A DNA stretch of 64,000 nt. It comes from Mesodorylaimus sp. YZB2_4 (taxonomy: Eukaryota; Nematoda; Enoplea; Dorylaimida; Dorylaimidae). The DNA lies in NCBI GenBank assembly GCA_030248295.1, contig JASANH010001223.1:175092-239091 (forward strand), in the 5' to 3' direction. The translations under genes and the position numbers were made by a program. The notes beneath the pieces were generated by a model, which saw nothing but the letters and a program-made list of their open reading frames with translations, was not told the origin of the DNA and did not search any database. Positions 11,403 through 21,393 of this stretch are shown piece after piece. Every line of letters begins with the position of its first letter. The stretch's first letter is position 1.

Positions 11403-12094
11403 CCATCCTCATATTGGTATACATACATTCCAACAATGTTTTTCGGAATGTTTACAGCAGAGACATTTAGTAATTTGATTTTAGTAACGGTGAGTCCAGC
11501 CGCGCTACTGACTAATATGGAGAGACAAATGCTAAAACCGCGCCGCACCAAGGCGGCCGCTTCCTATAACAAACTGAGTTTGGCCAATGCACATTATTAT
11601 AATCAAAACTATCATGACTAGGTGACCCAAAAGTGGCAAACCTGAGCTCATCTGACCGCATCTAGGCTCTAGCAGAAGAGTTCGAAAGGGAGGAAAAACG
11701 CTGGAATACCTAGTGTAAAAACGATGTCGTTTTGGTGCTGACCCCCCTCCCCCCCTGGCGTACGACGTCGTATTTGAACGGCTCCTATAGAATAGCAATG
11801 GCTCCATATCACAGTATGACCGAACAGAGGCTAATGATATCGCACACTGGCTCCTTGTAACTGCAATATATTTTCAACAACTGCCTATAGTGACTTTAGT
11901 GGCTGCTGCCGATATTTTGTGTCAACCTCAATCTAAAAACGTTCACCACTATAACTTCATTTCAGTTGAACCAATGCCAGAAAAAACCATTACATACAGT
12001 AAAAAAAGAGAAATCTTCTACGATATCATTAATTCTAGAAATCACAAAATTCCATTATCCTTTTTCTCTCATCCTACCACACACATCGCAGTTT
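11403..12094. other. spacer between convergent tetraspanin genes
   Basis: No gene seen. It should contain the 3' UTR of the minus-strand tetraspanin ending at 12095. A C-rich ACCCCCCTCCCCCCCT run lies near 11741. Confidence 0.4.
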
Positions 12095-14548
12095 TCAGGC
12101 ATGTTTGTGTAAACGAGGCTGTTGTCCACTTGGCGGACCTGGCGGACCTGGCGGACCTGGCGGACCTGGCGGAGGGGGTTGTCCACCTGCTTGCTCCTCC
12201 TTTTTCTTGGCACAGCACATGCAGCAGGCGAAGGCGATGGCGATAATTTCGATGACAACGCCGAGTAGCAGCAACGATCCAATCACAATGGCCGCGGTGG
12301 TCCACACGTTATAAATAAATTCGCAGCAGTCTAATTTAGAAACCTAAACAAAATCCGCTCACTCTTTTAGAAAACTTGACAACAATCAGTCTTTAGTTAT
12401 GACCAGTCACTCACGCCTGCCTGGTTTTGTTGACGAGCCAAGTCGCACACTCGAGTTTTCTCTTTATACTCCTCCTTGTCGCTAATCTTGCAGCCGCAGC
12501 AATCACCCTAAGAAAAAAAATACTAGCAATTTTGAGCAAAACCATTCCATGACTTACAGTCAAATTTTTCCCCAAATACTTCTGTAACTTTTCCGATAAA
12601 TGATTATAAATTTCAGACACTTTTTCATTCCTCGGATAATCTTTTGTCGGCTCTGTTATGTTCATTTGCACGAAAAAGGTTTTTTTGGCCTGAAAATTTT
12701 GCTTCTTCATGCAATACTGCACCAAAACTATCGAAACGTACTGCTTCAGTCAAGTTCACGAAGCACAAACCGCCAACGACCGCTTGGGCGACCATAATTA
12801 TCGATACTAAGACGATATAGGTAATCAGCAGGCAACGATTCTCCAAACAGGCGCCCACAATCGCGATGAACGGAATCAAAGCGATCGAGAAACAGACGAT
12901 GAACGTGTAGAGTTCAATGGGCTAAAAATAGAAGGCCGAATATTGTGAATGCATGCAGAGGTATGCAATGGGTACTCGAGGTTCCGAGCTGGTTCTGAGC
13001 GATTAGATCTTTACCATATAGTAGAAAAGTAGCCTGGGAGTCGACTTTGCTCTTTCATATGAGGCTGCATTCAACAATCTCGCTACTTTTTTGTCTTGCG
13101 ACAACGTGTTTATATGATGCTTCTCTTAAAAATTCCGTTCTGGCTCCCCAGCGGCGAATACATTAAGAGTATTTATTGCGCAATCAAAAAGTCAAAACTT
13201 TTCTTGACTTTTTGTCGTACTACAAGCTCGTGTGCAACGAATTCGCGGATCGCTGCTTCCGGGCGATTTGCCACGAAATGGCCAGCGATAACTCAGGTTG
13301 ATGTCAGCGACACTTTCACGGGGAAAAATGAGCTCTATCAAGCAGATAAAACTTCAAGGCTTGATTTTTCGACGTTTGCTTTATAAAAAATTTTTCGTAA
13401 ATGTTCGCGAGTTCAAATAGAAAAAATTTGCTGAAAGGTTAACAAAAGCAATAAAAGCAAAACATAGACAGCCAATCAACGGGGTATATTTTTCTCTACA
13501 AAATTGTTGCTGGCATGAACATTCGTTATCATTGTGAATTTCGAGAAAAATTGGCCAGAAATTGGCGAAAGCGCAAAAACGCATTTCGACAGGCGTGATT
13601 AATAGGCCCTGAAGTCTGGAAAAGTGATGGCTTTTTCAGACGTACAAATTATGTACAGTAGCGGAACGTTCCAAGCATTCAGTGATTTCTCCCATGGGCT
13701 TGCTTGTGTGAAAAATGCTCCGTAAATACTGTAAGCAGAGTATAGCGCTGTCATGTTTATGCCATTTTTATTGTATTTACAAGTAAATCGACGAAAATGC
13801 GGGGGCATTTGCGGTAAAGTTTGAATAAAACAATGAATATTTAAAAAATATAGAATAATAAAATATATGGGAAGTCAGTAAATTTATATTTTTTTTATTC
13901 TTTATGAAAGACAGATAAAGTACTACAGTACGAGAGTAGTAAGTCCATAATACGGATCTGAGAAAAACGAAGTATGCCAACCTCATTTTACGTGAGGACT
14001 GCACATCACAGCAAACTCATCTTCTTCAAGGTTACCCCCCCCCCCCCCGTCTTTAATCGGTAATATATGACAAAGTTTTGATGCCTTTTGCTGACCTAAT
14101 GCGTCCAACATAGAAAACGAGGATTTCTTATTCATTCTTGTGTTCTTTCTGAAACGGTGACATACCAAAGAAAGAATTGATTTTAACTTAGCGCTTTGCT
14201 CTTCTCAATAATTTTTCGACACATACAGTAAACCCGTAAAATCCACTTACATCATTTTGCACATATTTCACTACGCCATAGATGCCACCGGCCAGAAAAA
14301 GCAGCTGAAATCCGAAATGAGCGGGTTAGAAACAAAAGATTATAAAAAATGCTGTTCTAATTTTAAAATTTTTCAAAATCGATAAGTAATTCAAAGTAAA
14401 AAATTTTTATTCGAAAATTTCCACGAAAAACGATCTCCGTTAAAAATCTCGATTTCCACAAACTTTTTAGCTTTGAAAAACAGAACTATAAATTACTCAC
14501 GAAAAGAAGGACATTGCAAATAATGATCGTATATTTCACGCACGACAT
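12095..14548 (-). CDS. tetraspanin with collagen-like C-terminal tail, six exons
   Basis: Exons on the minus strand: 14548-14501, 14304-14251, 12921-12742, 12689-12558, 12507-12415, 12343-12095. They join in frame to 251 aa. Exons 1-4 have exactly the same lengths (48, 54, 180, 132 nt) as in the tetraspanin at 8444-10640. TM1 is MSCVKYTIII.../LLFLAGGIYGVVKY; TM2-TM3 contain PFIAIVGACLEN and VSIIMVAQAVVGG. The extracellular loop has DCCGCK, CDLARQQ and LDCCEF. TM4 is followed by CCMCCAKKKEE. The cytoplasmic tail contains (GPP)4 derived from a 9-nt tandem repeat, in place of the looser Pro-rich tail of the paralog. Exon 5 is 24 nt shorter than in the paralog. The two genes converge 3' to 3'. 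Confidence 0.9.
12131..12173. repeat. 9-nt tandem repeat coding Gly-Pro-Pro
   Basis: TGGCGGACC is repeated four to five times without error. On the minus strand it encodes the GPP repeats of the tetraspanin tail. Its unit length keeps the reading frame, so copy-number change would only lengthen or shorten the tail. Confidence 0.85.
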
Positions 14549-15338
14549 TTTTGAGATCGCAAAAAATTCGATTGTTTTTTGTACGAGATGAAAGCTTTGT
14601 CAGCCGCCTGGGAGAAAGCAGTCGCGTCGACTGGCCGCACTTCGCACTCGCACAGTATTCGAACTTTACAATAAGCTTTCTGGATCCTATTTGTGACGGT
14701 GACAACACGCTGCCTCTCACAGGCGGATCTGTTCGGTTCGGCTCCAGGAAACAAATCGAACCCAAAGAGGTGCAGCCGAAATTTCGGTTCAGTGCACTGA
14801 ATCGGAATTGTTTCGGTAATAGGCACACCAAGCAGCTGGTGATGCGCAATTGTGGAGTGGAGCAATGGATATACTGTATGTACACGAGCCGTATTATGCA
14901 ATACAGCCCATTTGAATACTTGACCTTTCTTTTCTGCCAGCTGCTGTACGCTACCTGCACATCGAATGAAAATTGGAGTGAATAACACGCAGCTTTGGCT
15001 ACATTGCCTCCCAACACCAGTTGGGGAAATTCCAAACGGGGAACGGTCAAACCTCATAACCAGGACCCGCGAAGAAACAGGCAGTGACATGTCTGCCTTT
15101 AGTGGTCGAACTCGCATTGCATACTCAGAGTATACTAGGCATATCATATCTAATACATAAATATGCACAACATTCGGGCCCTCTGCCCTTTGAAGGCACA
15201 GACCCAAATACAGACCTCATACTGTAGCACAGCAATGTCTGGCTGCCTGCACCGACCTCATCGCAGCTAATCTAGCGTACACTCAAACATGTCATAAATA
15301 CAGCACAACGTATGCGTGAATATCATGGCATGGGTGGT
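14549..15338. other. intergenic, no gene seen
   Basis: Long open frames exist on both strands between 14551 and 15207, but they overlap each other and show no family features or splice partners. The region must hold the promoter of the minus-strand tetraspanin starting at 14548. Confidence 0.35.
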
Positions 15339-17353
15339 CTACTTCTTCCCTAGTGGCAGCCCTCCACCCATGGCGCCCACTCCTCCTGTGTAACAGCACG
15401 TGGAACACGACTGCGGCGACTGCTGGCATTGGATCGACTGCTGTTGGGCGACTTGACAAACCGACTGACCCGGACATTGCAAGTTGGCGTTGCAAGCACC
15501 AATGCTCGTGCCCACATTGCACACGGCCTGCTGCGGTTGCGGGTTGTTGACTGCCGACCACGGGGGTACTGGGCCAGGGACATTGTCTGAAAGGGGGCCT
15601 GATTAGGGAGGGAGGCTGGTGGTGGTGGCTAGGACTTACAGGGATCGTGCACGCACACTTGCACATTGACATCGAAGATGGTGGCTGGTGCGCACGGCAT
15701 CTTCACCCATCGTCCGCAGAAGGCATTGCCAGGGGCGGGCACGCATTGGAGGAAGCACTTGTTGTTGCTCGGATCAGCCGCCAGTGGAGCCAGCATCCAG
15801 CTGCACAGATCCCCTTCCCGGGCATTGCTGGCGCCTTGGGGAGCTAAACCGGTGATATGCAGGTCTCGACAGGGCGAGGTGGGGTCTACTCTTACCCAGG
15901 GGACACGGCTGCGGTGGTTGCGGGCAGTATTGCTGCGGGCTGATTTGCGGTGTCGGGCACGGTTGTTGCGGGCAGGGTAGCGGTGGGCACACGACTTGTT
16001 GTGGTTGCGGTTGAGGCTGGAGGACGGTCGGCTGAGGACAAGCGCAGACGTTGATTCCTGGTGGACACTGGCACATCATTTGCTGCTGTTGTTGAAGTTG
16101 CACCGAATACTGAAAAGGGGTGATCACTAAATAGGTTTTACAAGGCTATCAATTCAACGCCTTTTGTTCCACCTCTTTGAATCAAGTCAATCATACAAAC
16201 CTTAGTTCTTACCTGAGGCACCTGTGGTTGCGGACAATACTGGGCAGTTGGATTCGTTGCGCAAATACTCTGCTGGCGTCGAATGTATCGTTTTGAACGG
16301 CACGTATGCGAGAGTAAGTGGTACTCGAGACCTGCTGGACATTGCTTGAGGACCCAAATGCCTTTGTCCTGCCTGAAAGAGTGATGCATGGATTCACGTC
16401 AAAAATGGTCTATCGTGCAGGATCACAGGTCAATGTGCAGTGATCGCTGGCAATATAGTATGAGTCAGTGCCGCAACGAGTCAAGGATGAGCCATTACCC
16501 ATGAGCTATGAGTCATGGATTGACACAGGGAAAAGGCAAGTGCAGCCGTCAGAAATGCAGTCTGTTCATCCCAGTACCAAAACAAATACTAAACTGAGTA
16601 AATAATGAACCAGACATGGAGCTAGTTCTCAAGAGAGCGAGTTTGACAGGTTTTTATATTCGAAGGCTGTTGGGAATTTGTGGTCAGAAGACGTGCAAAG
16701 TGCCTGCAACCAGTTCTAGCTGAATGTAATGCATGAAGTCAGAAGCAGCCCCCGCTCCCATGCTGATCATGAGTCAGACTACCAAGCCTGTGACCTGGTC
16801 CATGGCTGAAACATCACCCCGACTGATGCTTCCAGATCCGCCCCATGTCCAAAGCACCGAGTAATCGAGGAGCCTTGCGAAGCGCCCCTAGCCCACAGCC
16901 ACCTGGTTGGTCGACTCACCATGGCCATTCCTTCTCATCATCGGATGGTCTGACACACTCGATGTATCTGGTCGGTTCACCAGAAGGCAGAGGGAACCGA
17001 GTGATCTGGCAAATGTCCCCTAATTTCACTTGCCACACTGCTTCCACGAGACTACCATTCGAGACGATGCTGGCCTGGGTCGTGCTCGCGGTCGTAGCTG
17101 GGGCAGGAACCGAGGACGAGTTGGGCTGAACCACTGCCCAATCGATAAACTGCAGTTTACGATCGTATTTGCTAACGGGTGTCGAGTGCACTGGAACAAA
17201 TCAAGGTGCAGGGTCGTGATGGGTGGTGTGCTGGTGACAGGAACAGTGGTCAATCCATGGGTCCTCACCTCAGTCCCACCCCAGACCCGTACAATCAGCC
17301 CAAGTCTCCTTACCAAAAGGCAAGATACAAAGCAGAGCAATCAATCTGGTCAT
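15339..17353 (-). CDS. secreted peritrophin-like chitin-binding protein, six exons
   Basis: Exons on the minus strand: 17353-17314, 17190-16920, 16372-16213, 16109-15896, 15843-15640, 15586-15339. All phases agree and give 378 aa. Exon 1 is a signal peptide (MTRLIALLCILPF). A first Cys module spans exons 2-3 (DICQITRFPLP ... YIECV ... GIWVLKQCPAGLEYHLLSHTC), the spacing seen in peritrophin-A/CBM14 domains. Exon 4 is a Gln/Pro/Cys linker (LQQQQQMMCQCPPG, PQPQPQQ). A second module lies in exon 5 (GDLCSWMLAP ... CFLQCV ... FCGRWVKMPCAP ... VCVHDP). Exon 6 is Gln/Cys-rich (CQQSPQSCSTCCY) and ends LPLGKK. In ecdysozoans such proteins bind chitin in cuticle, eggshell or gut lining; which one applies here cannot be read from the sequence. 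Introns are mostly 50-160 nt. Confidence 0.82.
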
Positions 17354-17912
17354 CCTAATTCACTGTCGGAGGACAAAGAAGCGGGTCGAGTCGCGAGAGC
17401 ACAAACCACTGTCGGCCGGGAGTGCGAGCAAGGGGTTGAAATAGGCCAGTAAAAGGTTGGCGTCACAAATACAAAGGTCCGCTTAGTTTCGAGTATCGCA
17501 AAACCGAAATCCGGCCTTGTCGACAATTGCTACAGTCGAGCTTATGTACTTTTGTGCTCTCGAAAATGGACGAGGCGGTACTGACGACACTCAATGACAG
17601 GATGACGTAAACTCACTTACATGAACAAGGCCATGGGAAACGGGGGGCTCGAACAAATAAACACCGCCCTACCATACACTGACGAGACCAGTCGAGAGGG
17701 GGCCTTTATAAAGTGGACACAAGCCGGGCGTATTATGAGATGATGATGTAATCATGCAGCTTACACACTCCATTGACTCCAAAGACACTGGAACCGAGAT
17801 CGAGACCAGTCTCGAGACTCAGTATCCATCGCCAACGAGGAAGACGAGTTTGAGAAAATCTGATTTTGAGTAGCCAATATCGAGATCGGGTGGGAGCAGC
17901 GTGGCCATCCGA
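17354..17912. other. upstream region of the chitin-binding gene
   Basis: No gene seen. A TATAAAG-like word (minus strand, about 17711-17704) is the best TATA candidate. It lies about 350 nt before the ATG, so a long 5' UTR or upstream intron would be needed. Confidence 0.25.
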
Positions 17913-18143
17913 TTAGTCCCATCTCCGCCATCCGTCTGTCACGCAGTCGACTTCGATGAGCCGATTAGAGTCGATGGCTCCAACCAGGGCACGCAGCAAT
18001 GCCACGCCCAGGGCCTGCTTGTACAGTGCTTGGTTCATGGCGGCATAGAAAAGCTCCTCCGTCCAAGTCACCCGATGCAGGAACTGGTCCAGAGTCAGCA
18101 AGCAAACCCCACGTGCACAACGCGTGCGCTGTGCAGGACTCAC
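17913..18143 (-). CDS. possible terminal coding exon, unrecognised
   Basis: A minus-strand frame reads like protein: FLHRVTWTEELFYAAMNQ, then ALGVALLRALVGAIDS, ending DGWRRWD and a stop. It is GC-richer than its surroundings. A donor-like CTGTGAGTC near 18170 and an acceptor-like CTCTGGACCAG near 18084 could place it as a last exon, but no upstream exon could be joined in phase. It may be a chance frame in repeat-derived DNA. Confidence 0.2.
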   Translation of the reverse strand: MSPAQRTRCARGVCLLTLDQFLHRVTWTEELFYAAMNQALYKQALGVALLRALVGAIDSNRLIEVDCVTDGWRRWD

Positions 18144-19166
18144 CTACTCCGTATGACTCACAGCACTGTGCTGCACAGCATAACGGGCCACATCCAGGGC
18201 GCCACCAGGCAAATATCACATGGGCTACCGTGTTGTGCACTGATGTGCGGGGACACAGCCTTGCTCACTGGAGCCTGTTTTTCCTTAAAAACTGCTTTTC
18301 CCTTAAAAAAACCAAAAATTCCTAAAGAATTTTCACTGTACTTTAGGGGCTGATCAATACTGACCACTTGGCCAGACGCCTCTGATATTTTGTACAGAGC
18401 TTTCTTTTGCACCTAGGAACACATTATAATTTTTCGTTTTACAAAGCCGATGTCCCCTTGTACTGTAAGTTGTGGATTTGAGCAGGCTTGCGCGGCGTCA
18501 TCGTCCCTCTTGCATTGTGTAAACTGTGCAGGGCACTCCCTTGACTTTCGTGGGTCATACCAGCCCTAACAAATGTATTGGTCCAGAGCGGTCCACTCGA
18601 CGGGCTCCATCAACTCTGAATGACCGAAGTTGACTCCACTGCCCTTAGCATGTGCAGATCACTCACTGATCGCCCACAACAGCATTGTGCAGTAAGTCCC
18701 TTCCCGCTGCGTGACACACACGCCCATCCATCCATGAAGAGCTATTTTGAACTTTCTCAGCGTCCAACCTGTAGAAGTAAAATATGGTTGCAGATAGGGG
18801 TTTATATAGAGATAAGTTGTAGCCGCGTTTCAACACACCAATTGCCAATAGTTGCGCTGGTTGCACCAAGGCCACAACCTATCATCCATGGATAACCCCT
18901 CATGTGACAGAGCATTTTACAGGTCAAAAAAAGCCAAAAAACCGCACGGAACAGCATACTAAACATTTCATGCGATCTGTGTAAAATATAGTTTCAGATT
19001 ATTCTACAGAAAAGGCAAGCAATGGGTGCATGATGACGGAATTACACATGCATACCCATGGAAGTTAACAGTGCGCATGAACACAAGAGACCATCCTCGC
19101 ACAATGGATTTTCTTAAATGATAAACTCATCGGCAATAAATTTCAACCAAAAACAGCATAAAAAGT
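18144..19166. repeat. intergenic, with one arm of foldback family R4 at about 18343-18450
   Basis: The block GACCACTTGGCCAGACGCC...TCTGATATTTTGTACAGAGC, then TTTCTTTTGCACCTAGGAAC, matches one arm of the foldback element at 55632-55935. The rest of the interval shows no gene. It also holds the 3' flank of the UPF0390-type gene. Confidence 0.6.
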
Positions 19167-19415
19167 TTAGGCAGATGGCCCCGCAGCGCGTGCAGTAATT
19201 ATTTCCTCATTTTGCTTATTTATCATTTTGGTCACTTCTCTTTGCAATTTTACATTCTTAGCTTGTTTTGGATTCTTGGGTGTGATCAATTTGTGAGTAC
19301 CTCGTTTCGGCGCCTTTTGAACCATGCCGCTCGTACTCGCACCGCCGCCACGATTCTTCTTTCCACTAACGCCGGGTGGTAATTTGACCTTTTGCTTGAT
19401 CTTGTGTTGAACCAT
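19167..19415 (-). CDS. UPF0390 / L10K (C19orf53-like) small basic protein
   Basis: Single-exon frame of 82 aa starting MVQHKIKQKVKLPPGVSGKK and ending RAAGPSA. It is strongly basic with a central KNRGG and KAPKRGTHKLITPKNPKQ, the layout of the UPF0390 family (human C19orf53, Leydig cell tumour 10 kDa protein homologue), small proteins probably nuclear or nucleolar. The chosen ATG has AAAATGG context. It begins only 11 nt after the stop of the kish-B gene on the same strand. The same frame stays open upstream through the last kish exon, so a longer N-terminus cannot be excluded. Confidence 0.75.
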   Translation of the reverse strand: MVQHKIKQKVKLPPGVSGKKNRGGGASTSGMVQKAPKRGTHKLITPKNPKQAKNVKLQREVTKMINKQNEEIITARAAGPSA

Positions 19416-19426
19416 TTTATCAAAAA

Positions 19427-21393
19427 TTAGCGAAGAAATATGGCGTAGATGGCTGTCAGGACACAAGTGACAGAAACACCGATATGAAGACGAGTTCCGA
19501 TAACACTGGCTATAAAACAAAGAACGTGAATTAAGTATGTTGAATTCAACAACGGTGTGCAACCGCCGTGGCTCCACCTCGCATCGACCGATCCGCCGAT
19601 CCGAGAGGTGGATAGGTCGGTTTGGCAACTGAAATTTTTCGCTGTGCCTTGGCTGAGAAATGATAAGGCGTGGATGATGAGGAAATCCTGTTTTTTTTCC
19701 TCAAATTAGCATTCAATCCCATTTTCGGTTTTGCTTATTTCTCCTGTGCCTTTGGAATATGTATACTGACAGGGAGTGACAGCGAGGAAGCGTGGCAGGT
19801 TGGTGAGGACACAGTGCTAAACAAGTCATCGCCATCAATATGAAATCTTTTAAAGCGGATCGGCCGGACCGGATCGGGCCGATCCAATCCCTGGATCGGA
19901 TCGGAGTCAGGATCCAGGCGGGAATAGGGCCAGCATCGGCCGACCCAGGCCTAACACTTCCGACACGACACGACCCGACCCAGATCCTAGGTCGGCCCGA
20001 CCCCCCCCAAAGGCATTTTCTCCCTTTTAAAAATATAAATAAAAACACCCAAAAAATAAAAAAAAATTTTTTTTTTTCTAAAAAGAAGAAAGGAAAGACC
20101 CAACCCCCAACCCATCCCCCACCCCAACACCCCACCTCCCCCAAGGAAGGACAAGGCCAAGGACAAGGCCAACAAACAAAAACAAAACAGACCCTTTCTC
20201 TTTTACTTTTAAAAAAAAAAAAAAAAGTCCCCCCCCTCCTCTCCTCCCCCCCACCCCCCCCCACCCACCTTTTCTTCCAACCAAACCCCCAACCGACCCA
20301 AGCCAAAAAAAAACCATTTTTTTTTTTTTTTATTTTCTTTTTTTTTTTTATTTATAAAATAAAAAAACATAACCCCCCCCCCACCCCCCTCCAACAACAA
20401 ACAAAAACAAACAAACACCCCCCCCCCCCTCTCTCTACCCCAAAAACACAAACAAACATAGATGTTCCGTATTTGGGCGCTTTACCCTTTACCATAATCA
20501 ATCGAAATATGCTAAAGTGTCATCGCATTGCGTTTCTTTGAGAAACGACATGTATCAAAACCAACAATATTTAAATTGCATCGCAAAAAATACAATGTAG
20601 TATCTATTTTCTAGTAGCACAGGCCTCGACTGCAGTAGGCGCTTAGTATATGGCGGGAATTCAAAATTCAACCGACCCGGCCGACCCAGAGGCTGGGTCG
20701 GGTCGGCCGGATCGGTCGATGCTGGGGCTCCACTGTTGGCACTGCAGAACTACGAAGTTTACAGGTTTAGGCGCTCGGAGCATTTTTCAGCCGATCAGCA
20801 GCAGACACAGTCCAGCATTAGTAGCTTAGGGGGACACCCCGGATTTTCGCGGCGACACAGAAATAATGAAAAGAAACCGCCTGGGTAAATCAGGAAGACA
20901 CCCAAGTCACTAAAAACCTTCCAAGCCGCCTCGGGCGGTATAGCGGCGGAAGCCGTGTCAGTTTGCTGGGCAGAGCTGAAACCGGTCAGACCTGAGTCGA
21001 TCCATAAGGATCCGTGTACCTGATGGTGTCGCCTAAAAAAACCTGAGGATCTAAGCTACTACTACTCACATTCCCAGCCTTGACGACAACCCGCAAAGAA
21101 AGACCTACCCTGCGTGTATGTTTGTAACCAAGATCCACAGAATCTTACAGAGCGTATCATTTTCATCCAGAACACCCTAAATGTTCAAAATATTACCTTT
21201 ATAAAGAACTCCGAAAAATCCTTTCTTTTCCGACAACAACAACTTTTTCAGTCGAGGAACACGTCGAAGATAGGCGCACGTGCAAATCAATAATAATCCG
21301 AATGCGAATAGGCCGTCGAAAGAATACGCTGGAAATTACACCAATGACAAAACAGAAATCGATTGGAGTAAAGCAGAAAAACTTACCATTCAT
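19427..21393 (-). CDS. kish-B: kish-B / TMEM167B homologue, three exons
   Basis: Exons on the minus strand: 21393-21387 (ATGAATG), 21328-21197, 19509-19427. They join in phase to 73 aa; the human homologue has about 74. The start [13 protein letters not shown], the core [17 protein letters not shown], then [22 protein letters not shown] and a second hydrophobic segment ([18 protein letters not shown]) match kish-B closely. Kish proteins are two-TM proteins of the Golgi/early secretory pathway. The 1,687-nt second intron contains a foldback repeat (19568-20731). The stop is 11 nt before the ATG of the UPF0390-type gene. Confidence 0.9.
19568..20731. mobile_element. foldback-like element overlapping kish-B intron 2, 3' border
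   Basis: The left end reads GGCTCCACCTCGCATCGACC then GATCCGCCGATCC; the right end is its near inverse, GATCGGTCGATGCTGGGGCTCC. Both arms are rich in GGTCGG/GATCGG words and continue as degenerate GATCGG repeats at 19855-19990. No transposase is visible. The left arm lies just upstream of the last kish exon, inside the intron. Confidence 0.5.
19990..20455. repeat. G-poor homopolymer-rich tract
   Basis: For about 460 bp the plus strand is made of runs of A, C and T with very little G. Runs of 9-17 bases are common (poly-A at 20210, poly-T at 20318, poly-C at 20418). The pattern differs sharply from its flanks. It may be a real asymmetric tract or a poorly resolved stretch of the assembly. Confidence 0.7.

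Noticed and set aside
14536-15207. Overlapping long frames on both strands
   Set aside because: They are mutually overlapping, rich in Ser/Cys/Arg, lack domains and do not connect to any exon.
19840-20541. Frame of 233 aa with Pro/Lys/Thr runs
   Set aside because: It only reads the G-poor homopolymer tract and GATCGG repeats.
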